Assembly: GCA_964354375.1 (NCBI GenBank)
Contig: CAYGZQ010000062.1
Location: 1-23,820 of the forward strand
DNA from: CAYGZQ01 sp964354375 [NCBI: uncultured Planctomycetota bacterium]
GTDB taxonomy: Bacteria > JAJVIF01 > JAPKYR01
DNA length: 23,820 nt
Direction of reading: 5' to 3'
Shown: piece by piece, positions 14,492-22,695 of the stretch
Layout: each line of letters opens with the position of its first letter
How positions within the stretch are numbered: position 1 is the first letter of the stretch
Program-made: the position numbers and the translations under genes
Notes under the pieces: model-generated
Told to the model about the DNA's origin: nothing
The model's database searches: none
What the model saw: the letters and a program-made list of their open reading frames with translations, nothing else

Positions 14492-17400
14492 ATGGAGAGA
14501 CGCTCGCAGGAAAGCTGTGTATTGACCGGTCCCCCGGGCTCCGGCAAAACCCGCGCGCTTCTGGACCTCTTCAGGCAGGCGATTCGTGACGGTCGCGAGG
14601 CGGACTCGTTCTTCATCGTGCCCGACTCCGGCGCCATGGAGCACATGCGCGACCTCATCGCGCGAACCTGTCGCGAAACGCCGGGGCTTCCGACGGCTTT
14701 CTCCGACCGTGGCGTGCATTCCCTGCAGTCGCTCGTGAGAAAGCTGGGAGGGATTCCTTCCGCGGATGTCGCCCATTGCCGCGCTCTTATTTCCCGATGG
14801 GCTGGGGAAGGAAGAATCGACGCTGTCAGGTTCAGGTCGCTCGGCACATCCGGCGGACAGGCTGCCCTCGCGCAAGCCGTGCTGACACTGAGGCGCGAGG
14901 GTCACACGTTTGAGTCGCTTTCCTCGCTGAATGAACAGACCATCCCGATTCTGTCGCCGCTGAGAACCGCAATGCGGCTTTGGGAGGAGTGGCTGCGCGA
15001 ATCCGGGAAACGCGATGCGCAGGATGTCCTCAGGTCCGCGAGCGAAGCCGCTAAGAATCATAAACCGCACATGGTCCTTGTCGACGGCTTCACCGAGATT
15101 CGCCCGCTGCACCGGTCGATCGTCGAGACGCTTGCCGCAGGCGCGATGCGATGCGCGGTGGCAATCGACCCGGACCAGTATCCCGCGCGGGAGCTTCTCG
15201 ACAGGTTCCTGTCGCTCGGCTTCGAGGAGAGAAAGACTCTCTCGAGCGGCAGGTGGCCCGAGCGCGATGAGCTCGGATGGCTTGCTGACGTCGATTCATG
15301 GGACATACACGGGTCGCGACCCTCAAGCTGCCCCGAATCGATCCCGCCGAACCGGCTCAGGATCATCAGGGCAGGGGACGAAAGAATCGAGGCCGCGATT
15401 CTTGCGCGTGAGGTCGCCCGGTGTGTGCGGGAGGATCTGCGCTACAGCGACGTCGTGATAATCTCCCCCAACCTGGGACAGTTCCGCAAGACACTCGCCG
15501 CCGAGTTCCGCCGGGCCGGCATCCCTCTCAGGTTTTATGTCGACGAGCCGCTCATCGAGACAGGCCCGGGCGCTCTCATTGATGCCTTTCTTGCGGTGCT
15601 GTCCGGCGACTTCAGCGATGAGACCGTCGTTCGGCTTCTGACGCATCCCGCAATCGGATTTCCGCCGGAAGAATCCCGGAAGGCTTTAGTTGACACGAAA
15701 ACCAAATATCGTCTCGGAAGCAGGGACGCGTGGCTCGACCGGTCGGACGGCGTCACGAAGGGTATCCTCCTCGGAATCGCAAGGCTCCAGGACAAACCGC
15801 CTGTCGATGCGACAGAGCTTGCTGAAAAGCTTGCGGAGCTTGCGGAGGAAAGAATCCGCGTCGGATGGTCGGCGATTCCGGATAATCTTGTCGCTGAAGA
15901 GGCTTGGTCGTGGGAGCGCGTGAGATCGACCCTGCTGGAGTCGTCGCGGATTCTGGACGAGACGCAGGTGGGCGGCACAGTCCCGGACATCGCTCGATTT
16001 CTGGGGTCCGAGTTGCGGGATGCCCTTGCGAGGCCCCTCGACCGCAGGCGCGACTGTGTGAATGCTGTCACCCTTCTCGGCGCGAGAACATGGGGCGTGC
16101 CGGTCGCGATGGTCTCGGGTCTGTCGAGAGTGTATTTTCCGCCCCGTCGCAAGTTGAACCCGTTCCTGCCCGACGACCTTCGCGAGATCCTCGATCCCCC
16201 CCTGCCCACCTACGAGGAGCTTCAGAAGCGCGAGGAGGCTCTGTTTCGAATGGCCGTGACCCGCGCGAGCGATCGCCTGATCCTCACTTGGCCCGAGACG
16301 GATTCGCAGGGCTCTCCGCTCCTGCCCTCCGGACCCCTCGAGAGATGCATGGAATGGCTGTGCGATGCCGTGCGTCCTGCCGAGGTCGATAATGATCCCC
16401 CGTTCGATGTCGGGGACGCGGTCTTTCCAGCGGACATCGCCGCGATCGCTCTTGAAGAGAAGATCGATGACCCGGCTCTCAAGATTACTCTGTCGGAGCG
16501 TGCGGGACATTTTCCTGACGATGTCGTCCGATCGGAAAGCTACGAATCGATCGTGACGAGCGGCGGCGATGCTCTCGTCGGCGCCGCCTGCGGCTCCCTC
16601 GAAGCTCCGATAACACCCACCGACCTGAATGCTCTCGCGCAGTGCCCCTACAGATTCTTTGCCCGGCGGATTCTCCGGCTGAGTGAATCCCAGCGCGATC
16701 TTGTGGGAGAAGGTTTCTCCGAAATGCAATGGGGCATCATCGCGCACGAAGCTCTTTCGCAGTGGTTTCGCGGAGGAAAGGTAGGCGATTTCGATGAGCT
16801 TGTGCGGTCCGCGGCCGCGAAGCGAAGGGAGATTGCGCCCGGGTCGGTGAGCGAGGCGCGTATCAGCCAGATCGTCGACGCGCTCAGGCGTTTCGAGAGA
16901 TTCGACATCGAGTTCATCCGCAAAACGGGTTTCGAGCAGAAATGGTCGGAGCTCGTATTCGGTCCCGAACGGAAACGGGATCAAAGGGAGCGTCACGATC
17001 CGGTCGCTTTCGATATCGGAAACGGGCTGATGCTCACACTCGGCGGAAGAATCGATCGTATTGATGTAAACAAAGACAACGATGCTCTGATTCTGGACTA
17101 CAAACGGTCACGCGGCGTCGGGGAGAAGAAGCTGAAGGACGCGCGCGATCTGCAGCTCGCGTGCTACATCGCCCTCGTAACGCAGGGGCTTGGTCTCGAC
17201 GTCGCCGCGGCCGCCTTCATCCCGCTCATCAAGGTGCGGACCGACGGCTGCGGGAGAGTGATCTACGATCCGGATCGTGCATCCGCTCTCGATCCAAAGG
17301 CTTTCAGGAGGGATGAGAAGGATGATGCTCTCGAGATCGAAAGACATCTCGAGGTCGCAAAGAGGCGCATCGGAGAGCTTGTGCGCGCGATCTCGTCGGG

Positions 17401-17527
17401 CGACATAACGCCATCGCCATTGGACAAGACCGAGTGCGGCGACAAGTGCCCGTACCGCGACCTCTGCCGTTATGAATTCACCGGCGAGGAAGGCGTGACC
17501 GAGGACGGTGAGAGCGATGCCGACTGA
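14492..17527 (+). CDS. addB: AddB-type helicase-nuclease subunit
   Basis: Subunit of the AddAB helicase-nuclease that resects double-strand DNA ends for RecA. From the ATG at 14492 it has 1011 aa; the GTG at 14465 lies in a palindrome and neither start has an SD. Walker A GPPGSGKT (13-20) is near the N-terminus. Degenerate helicase motifs follow: LVDGFTEIRP, MVSGLSRVYFPP, and LFRMAVTRASDRLILTWPETD. The C-terminal RecB-type nuclease has GGRIDRID (Asp855) and LDYKRS (Asp869, Lys871). Four cysteines bracket it as in the AddB Fe-S cluster: Cys718 (QCPYRFF) and Cys982, Cys986, Cys992. The C-x3-C-x5-C spacing differs by one from the C-x2-C-x5-C of B. subtilis AddB. It overlaps addA. Confidence 0.88.
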   Translation: MERRSQESCVLTGPPGSGKTRALLDLFRQAIRDGREADSFFIVPDSGAMEHMRDLIARTCRETPGLPTAFSDRGVHSLQSLVRKLGGIPSADVAHCRALISRWAGEGRIDAVRFRSLGTSGGQAALAQAVLTLRREGHTFESLSSLNEQTIPILSPLRTAMRLWEEWLRESGKRDAQDVLRSASEAAKNHKPHMVLVDGFTEIRPLHRSIVETLAAGAMRCAVAIDPDQYPARELLDRFLSLGFEERKTLSSGRWPERDELGWLADVDSWDIHGSRPSSCPESIPPNRLRIIRAGDERIEAAILAREVARCVREDLRYSDVVIISPNLGQFRKTLAAEFRRAGIPLRFYVDEPLIETGPGALIDAFLAVLSGDFSDETVVRLLTHPAIGFPPEESRKALVDTKTKYRLGSRDAWLDRSDGVTKGILLGIARLQDKPPVDATELAEKLAELAEERIRVGWSAIPDNLVAEEAWSWERVRSTLLESSRILDETQVGGTVPDIARFLGSELRDALARPLDRRRDCVNAVTLLGARTWGVPVAMVSGLSRVYFPPRRKLNPFLPDDLREILDPPLPTYEELQKREEALFRMAVTRASDRLILTWPETDSQGSPLLPSGPLERCMEWLCDAVRPAEVDNDPPFDVGDAVFPADIAAIALEEKIDDPALKITLSERAGHFPDDVVRSESYESIVTSGGDALVGAACGSLEAPITPTDLNALAQCPYRFFARRILRLSESQRDLVGEGFSEMQWGIIAHEALSQWFRGGKVGDFDELVRSAAAKRREIAPGSVSEARISQIVDALRRFERFDIEFIRKTGFEQKWSELVFGPERKRDQRERHDPVAFDIGNGLMLTLGGRIDRIDVNKDNDALILDYKRSRGVGEKKLKDARDLQLACYIALVTQGLGLDVAAAAFIPLIKVRTDGCGRVIYDPDRASALDPKAFRRDEKDDALEIERHLEVAKRRIGELVRAISSGDITPSPLDKTECGDKCPYRDLCRYEFTGEEGVTEDGESDAD

Positions 17528-20500
17528 TCTCACAGCGACACAGGGTCGCGCGATCGAGATTCCCGTCGGCGTCATCGTCGTCGCCGCCGGCGCGGGCACC
17601 GGAAAGACCACCGTGTTGAGCGAGACGGTCGCGCTGAAAATGGTCGGCGAAAAGCGCGTCGACGTGCGCGACCTTCTCGTCCTGACGTTCACGCGCAAGG
17701 CCGCATCCGAGATGGCCGAGCGCATCGAGAAACGCCTTAAGGAGCTTGCCGCCGAATCGAGCGATCGGTACGAGCGCGACTGGCTTCTTCAATCCGCAAG
17801 TCGCGTGCCGGACGCGCCGATCGAGACCATCGACGCCTTCGCGCAGAGGCTTCTCAAAGATCATCCGAACGAGAGCGGAATCGATCCCGATTTCGAGGTC
17901 CTGAGCCCGGAGGATAACCTTGAGCTGGGCGAGAGGGTCGCTAAGGCATGTCTCGAGCGATGGCTCGATGATCCCGTTCACGATCTTTGGCTTGAAGCAG
18001 TAAAGGGTTTACCTGTAAACGATTGGACCGGACTGCTCGTTCAGCTCGATGGGCACTTGATGACTCGCGGCGAGGTCGATCTGCCATTCCTTCTGGCCGG
18101 CCGCGCGTCCGATCGCACGTCCAGCGCCAGCGACATCATCGCCGACCTCGAAAGGCGCGCGCAGGAAAGATACCGGGAGACTCTGGCCAACCTCCTTCTG
18201 AAAGTCGAGCCCTTAGAGGCACTTCTTGGCGGGACTGTAGAGCGTGCCTGCAAGGGCGAGGCGTATGGACGCAAGGCCGCCCAGGTGCTCGCCGACCTTC
18301 CGGAACTGATCGAGTGGCTCCATCGAGACACCCTCGATTGGTCCCATCCTGTGATCGATCTCGTCGGGCAGTGGAATCTCTTTGGTAACGTGAAAGGCAT
18401 AGCGGCAGAAGCTAACGAGATTGTCAGGCTTCTCAGGAGCAATCTCACTGACAAGGTTGACAAAGACTCCGACGAGTCCGAGATGCTGCGCAACATCGAT
18501 CTCGAGCTGCGGTTGCTCAGATACGGGGAGGCCGTCGCTGTGGCGTTTACGGACTTCCACGAGTCGTTTCGACTCGCGAGGCGCGATACAAACACTCTCT
18601 CTTTCGCCGACTGCGAGACCGAGGCCCTTCGACTTCTCAACGAAAACGCGCGTGTCCGCGAGCGCTGCAACGAGAGATACCAGTACGTGGTCGTCGACGA
18701 ATACCAGGACATCAATCCGCTCCAGCAGCGATTGATATATCAATTATGCAGGGTATCAGACGATGATTCGGGTCTCCCGGCCAACCTCTATGTGGTCGGC
18801 GACGAGCGCCAGAGCATCTACGGGTTCCGCGACGCCGACTTCAGCCTGCTCGCAAACCTGCGCGAAAAAATGAAGGCGGTCGACCGCGAGGGAGCGGGCT
18901 TGAGGATCCTCAACGAGAACTTCCGGTCGCGTCCCGAGCTGCTCGATTTCGCGAATTTGGTGTTTCGCCGGATCTGGCAGGCCGGATCGAGCGACGTCGA
19001 GCACACCGATCTGAAGGCCTCGTTCGGACCGTATCTTGAAAAAGGCCCTACCTCGGCTCCGAGGATCGAGCTCAACGTAGTGATCGCGCCCGACGTTCAC
19101 TCCGGCCGTCACAGGGAGGCGATGATTCTCGCGCGACGCATTTCCGAGATTGTCCGAGGCGGGATGCTGCAGATCAACGCAAAGGAGTCCGGGCGGCACG
19201 TCGTGAGGCCGATCAGGTGGGGCGATTGCGCGGTGTTGATCAGAAGAAGATCCCCGTTCACGCTGTACGAGGAGGCTTTCGCGGCGCTGGGCATCCCCTA
19301 TGTCACGGAGTCGGGAGGCGGATTCTGGGATGCGCCGGAAGTGGCCGACATCGCGTCGCTCCTCTATTGTCTGTCGCGCGCTCCGGAGAATCTGGATTGG
19401 GCCGTTTTGCTGAGAAGTCCATGGGTGGGGCTTTCGGACGATGCGCTCGCGGAGATGGCTGCATCAGCGAAGGGCGACGATTGGGGAGAGGCGCTCGATG
19501 GGATCGAATTCAGTAAGGATACCGACAGTTGCAGATTGAAACATTTCCGAGAATGGTTCGCACCCTTGTGCGCGATGTCCGGTCGCGTACCGGTGTATCG
19601 TCTTGTCGAGGAAGCGCTGACGTCATCGGGATATTCCGAGAGGATCTTCGCGCTCGATCGCGGCAGAAGCGTGCGCGGAAACGTGGAGAAGCTTCTCGGA
19701 ATTCTAAGGTCGAGCGCGAGGGAGTTCGATCCGATGTCCGCCGCGGAACGCATGAGGTGGTTGAGATCGAGGGACGTCCCCCAATCGCAGGCCAGCATCG
19801 CACCGTCCGGGGTGGAGGGGAACGTGACGCTCGCGACGGTGCATGCCGCGAAAGGTCTGGAGTGGCCGCTAGTGGTCCTTGCAGATCTCGGCGCCAAGCC
19901 TCGCGGAGGCGGCCCGCAGAGCCTCATTTGGAATGAAACCGAAGGCCTTGCGTTCAGGTGGCTGAATCGCGAGACGGGAGAGACCGAATCGCCCGCGGGT
20001 TACCTTCGAGCAGCGGACGTCGAGAAGACGAGAGGCGAATCCGAAGACCTGCGCGTGCTTTATGTCGCCCTCACACGAGCGCGCGAGTACCTGATCCTCT
20101 CGAGCTGCATCAAGATCGCTGAAACGCAGAAGGCCGGGATCAAGTGGGGCTGCGCGAAATCCAGTTGGCTCGGTCGGCTCGACAGCGTTATCTCGGACTA
20201 CGGCCAGTCGTTTCTCGGCGACCCGTCCGAACCGAAAGCCAACGCGGAGATTCTCACACTTGCCGTTGCGCCTCCCACAGCAACCGGTCGAACTCCCGGA
20301 ACCGTCCAGGTGAGGCGGATCTACCATGAGGGCGCCGTCGATAAGAAATCAGTTTCATTCACACATGAAGTCGATTCCGGACTTGCGATCAGGCTTCGCG
20401 AGAAGCTCGATTCGCTTACCCCGCTGCCGCCCCAAACCGCCAACAGGTACATGGTGACCGCGACCGAGGTAACCATGTTCGAGAAGTGCCCGAGGATGTA

Positions 20501-21275
20501 CGCTTATCGGGCGCTGTGGCGCGTTCCGCAGCGGTCGAGGATTGATAAATTCTTGGCAAGAGAGGTCTCGCCTCCGCGATCGGAGGATGAGCCCGCGAGC
20601 GAACACGAGACCGAGTCGCACGAAACCTTCGAGCTCCCTGCGAGCGAATGGGGCACTCTCGCGCACGAGTTGATGGAGAAAGTCGATCTTGATGCGGACA
20701 TCGCGCATGTCGCTGGCGCCGCTGTTTCTCTTCTGAGGGAGAAGGGCCTGGAAAATTCCGCGACCGCAAAGGCGCTTTCCGATATGGTGCATAGGACTAT
20801 GCAGCTTCCGATTTTCGACAGGATCAGGACATGCGAGGAAGGGCGCATGAGACGAGAGTTCCGCGTCCTGGGCACGATCGGCGACACCGGCGTCTCCGCC
20901 CTCGGCACCATCGATCTGTGCTGCGAATTCAAGGACCGCATAATGGTCGTCGATTACAAGTCCGGGCAAATCGAAAATCCCGGGCCCGATCTGCTCGCAA
21001 AGAGGGCAGCGGGATACGCGACCCAGCTTGCGATCTACGCTCATCTGGTCGCGGGACGGAAGCTCACGGACGCCCGCGATGTCGAGGCACATATCATCTT
21101 CCTGGATCCCGCTCACGATCAGGAGGTCGCGTTGAGCGCGGATACTCTCAACGGTGCGATCGAGCAGGTGAGAAGGCTTGAGGCCGCGTCGCGAGAGAAC
21201 ACTTTTCCCGAAACCCCGAGCGTCGATACCTGCCGGTGGTGCGACTACAGGGACATTTGCAGGTCTGCAATGTAA
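17517..21275 (+). CDS. addA: AddA-type UvrD-family helicase-nuclease subunit
   Basis: Motor subunit of AddAB, a 3'-5' helicase with its own nuclease. The ATG at 17517 overlaps the addB stop by 11 nt and gives 1252 aa; an in-frame GTG at 17508 is the alternative. Helicase motifs: Gln9 in LTATQ, Walker A AGAGTGKT (24-31), Ia LTFTRKAASEM, II VDEYQD (Asp394, Glu395), III GDERQSIYGFRDA (from 428), IV NENFRSRPELL, V VHAAKGLEW (His776), VI YVALTRAREY (from 849). The C-terminal nuclease has GTIDLCCEF and VVDYKSGQ (Asp1146, Lys1148). Unusually for AddA, four cysteines frame it: Cys991 (EKCPRMYAYR) and Cys1239-x2-Cys1242-x5-Cys1248, the last residues but two of the protein. Confidence 0.92.
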   Translation: MPTDLTATQGRAIEIPVGVIVVAAGAGTGKTTVLSETVALKMVGEKRVDVRDLLVLTFTRKAASEMAERIEKRLKELAAESSDRYERDWLLQSASRVPDAPIETIDAFAQRLLKDHPNESGIDPDFEVLSPEDNLELGERVAKACLERWLDDPVHDLWLEAVKGLPVNDWTGLLVQLDGHLMTRGEVDLPFLLAGRASDRTSSASDIIADLERRAQERYRETLANLLLKVEPLEALLGGTVERACKGEAYGRKAAQVLADLPELIEWLHRDTLDWSHPVIDLVGQWNLFGNVKGIAAEANEIVRLLRSNLTDKVDKDSDESEMLRNIDLELRLLRYGEAVAVAFTDFHESFRLARRDTNTLSFADCETEALRLLNENARVRERCNERYQYVVVDEYQDINPLQQRLIYQLCRVSDDDSGLPANLYVVGDERQSIYGFRDADFSLLANLREKMKAVDREGAGLRILNENFRSRPELLDFANLVFRRIWQAGSSDVEHTDLKASFGPYLEKGPTSAPRIELNVVIAPDVHSGRHREAMILARRISEIVRGGMLQINAKESGRHVVRPIRWGDCAVLIRRRSPFTLYEEAFAALGIPYVTESGGGFWDAPEVADIASLLYCLSRAPENLDWAVLLRSPWVGLSDDALAEMAASAKGDDWGEALDGIEFSKDTDSCRLKHFREWFAPLCAMSGRVPVYRLVEEALTSSGYSERIFALDRGRSVRGNVEKLLGILRSSAREFDPMSAAERMRWLRSRDVPQSQASIAPSGVEGNVTLATVHAAKGLEWPLVVLADLGAKPRGGGPQSLIWNETEGLAFRWLNRETGETESPAGYLRAADVEKTRGESEDLRVLYVALTRAREYLILSSCIKIAETQKAGIKWGCAKSSWLGRLDSVISDYGQSFLGDPSEPKANAEILTLAVAPPTATGRTPGTVQVRRIYHEGAVDKKSVSFTHEVDSGLAIRLREKLDSLTPLPPQTANRYMVTATEVTMFEKCPRMYAYRALWRVPQRSRIDKFLAREVSPPRSEDEPASEHETESHETFELPASEWGTLAHELMEKVDLDADIAHVAGAAVSLLREKGLENSATAKALSDMVHRTMQLPIFDRIRTCEEGRMRREFRVLGTIGDTGVSALGTIDLCCEFKDRIMVVDYKSGQIENPGPDLLAKRAAGYATQLAIYAHLVAGRKLTDARDVEAHIIFLDPAHDQEVALSADTLNGAIEQVRRLEAASRENTFPETPSVDTCRWCDYRDICRSAM

Positions 21276-21302
21276 GCAGGCGTTCGCTTATGGATTCGGA
21301 CT

Positions 21303-21331
21303 TTGCCAGAGCGCGACTTCTATCCTACAAT
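21303..21331 (+). promoter_or_regulatory. Strong promoter with predicted leaderless transcript
   Basis: TTGCCA (21303-21308, 5/6) and TACAAT (21326-21331, 5/6) are exactly 17 bp apart. Only 6 nt separate the -10 box from the ATG at 21338, so transcription should begin at or next to the start codon. No SD precedes that ATG, in agreement. Confidence 0.65.
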
Positions 21332-21337
21332 TACCGC

Positions 21338-22606
21338 ATGCTACGATCCACTCTCGCCTCACTCACGATTTCCATTCTGATCATCATGCTGTCGGGATGC
21401 AGCGGGACGAACACCCCGGTCATTCCGCCGGACGACAACCCCGATTTCCGCATCTCGGTTTCCCGCCTTAATCCGAACAACCCCGCCGTCGACGCGGTGG
21501 TTGTGAAAGTGCAGCGCCTGGAGGACGGGAAAGTCGGGCTGCCGGGACGCACGATCGAGGTGACCGCGAGCCAGGGGAGCGTAGGGCCGGTGACGGATCG
21601 CGGCGACGGGGCATACGAGGCGATCTGGACCGGCAGCCCGGAAGGCGAGGTCCTCGTCACGGCAAAGGACATGGATAGCGATCCGCAGATTCATACCGGG
21701 ATCACTTTTCTGGCCCTGGAGTTTCTGCTGCCCGAGTGGGACGTGCCGGTGAAGCTGATGTCGCCGATCTCGACGGACGGCTGGGACACCGCGGCGTTCC
21801 TGTATCCCGGCGGCGACCGCCTCGCCTTCGGGTACATCACGCTCGACCTGCTCGCGCGCGCCGCCGGAATCACCCGTCCGATTGGCGAGGAGCGTCCCGG
21901 ACAGGCCATTCCGCAAATGCTTAACATCTACATCGGCGAGAGGCCGAACAGCCAGTCATGGTGGACCGGCTGGACCGTCGAGAACGCGGGGGTGAATCTC
22001 TTTCAGGCGCTCCCGATGAACGTGTCGGCGCCAAGCGTTTCCAGCGACGGCATGACCGGTTTCTTCACGGTGCAGGAGTTCGACGGCACATCGTTCGGGC
22101 CGACGAAGATCTACAAAACCGATGCCGACTTCGTGCAGGCGCCTGTGGAGATCGGCGCGCCCGTGGACATGACCGGTCTCGGCGAGGACAACCCGTATTT
22201 CGACGCCACCAACGGCTGGCTGTATTTCGACACGTACGATCTTGGCGATCCGCTGTCGAAGCAGAACCTGTGGGCGGCGCAGTCGGTGGGAGGGGGGCAG
22301 TTCGACGATCCGGTGCCGCTGACCGACCTGAACACTTTCAACGTGGAAACCCAGCCGTTTATGCATGAACCAACCGGCATGCTCTATTTCGCCAGCGATC
22401 GCTGGGACGAGGAGTTTGTGCTCTCGATCTGGCGCGCGTCCGTGATGGGGAGCTACACCAGCATGCCTGAGAAGGTCGCGAGCGGCGCGCTGGCGGTCGG
22501 ACGGCCGTCGATATCGTACGACGGGAATTGGTTCTGCTTCGTGTATGTCCGCCTGGAGTCCGGGGGCGCCAACGCCGATATCGCCGTGTGCAGGCGAATC
22601 GAGTGA
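21338..22606 (+). CDS. Lipoprotein with Ig-like domain and PD40-type beta-propeller repeats
   Basis: A 422-aa exported lipoprotein. The frame is open from 21236, but the ATG at 21338 begins a clean signal peptide ending in the lipobox LSGC with Cys21. A Pro/Asp-rich linker follows. Residues of about 35-125 resemble a bacterial Ig-like (Big_1/invasin-type) domain: VVVKVQRLEDGKVGLPGRTI and DGAYEAIW. The C-terminal half has repeated PD40/TolB-like blades: APSVSSDGMTGFFTVQEF, ENPYFDATNG-type (DNPYFDATNGWLYFDTYD), GMLYFASDRWDEE and RPSISYDGNWFCFVYVR. It is probably a surface protein that binds protein or glycan; a function cannot be named. It follows addA by 62 nt but has its own promoter. Confidence 0.8.
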   Translation: MLRSTLASLTISILIIMLSGCSGTNTPVIPPDDNPDFRISVSRLNPNNPAVDAVVVKVQRLEDGKVGLPGRTIEVTASQGSVGPVTDRGDGAYEAIWTGSPEGEVLVTAKDMDSDPQIHTGITFLALEFLLPEWDVPVKLMSPISTDGWDTAAFLYPGGDRLAFGYITLDLLARAAGITRPIGEERPGQAIPQMLNIYIGERPNSQSWWTGWTVENAGVNLFQALPMNVSAPSVSSDGMTGFFTVQEFDGTSFGPTKIYKTDADFVQAPVEIGAPVDMTGLGEDNPYFDATNGWLYFDTYDLGDPLSKQNLWAAQSVGGGQFDDPVPLTDLNTFNVETQPFMHEPTGMLYFASDRWDEEFVLSIWRASVMGSYTSMPEKVASGALAVGRPSISYDGNWFCFVYVRLESGGANADIAVCRRIE

Positions 22607-22637
22607 GGCGGCCGGGTCATCGCTTCTATTGACAGTC

Positions 22638-22666
22638 TTACATATCTTTACCATTTGTGCTATAAT
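22638..22666 (+). promoter_or_regulatory. Promoter of the terminal lipoprotein gene, inside an inverted repeat
   Basis: TATAAT (22661-22666, 6/6) has TTACAT at 17-bp spacing (22638-22643). A perfect TTGACA at 22629 is too far away (26 bp) for a -35. TTGACAG (22629-22635) and CTGTCAA (22667-22673) form a perfect 7-bp inverted repeat that brackets the promoter and could be an operator. Confidence 0.5.
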
Positions 22667-22695
22667 CTGTCAAACCGAATGTAAAGGGGCCCGCA

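Noticed and set aside
15686-16996. A 436-codon minus-strand open frame inside addB
   Set aside because: Antisense shadow of a gene with clear AddB motifs; rich in Arg and with no domain.
7193-21275. A multi-gene defence island linking the DUF262-DUF1524 nuclease with AddAB
   Set aside because: They are about 5.6 kb apart with exporter, glycosyltransferase and hypC genes between; AddAB is ordinary repair machinery and the strands and promoters are independent.
22629-22666. TTGACA at 22629 as -35 for the TATAAT at 22661
   Set aside because: The 26-bp spacing is too long; TTACAT at 17 bp is used instead, and TTGACA is more likely part of an inverted repeat.
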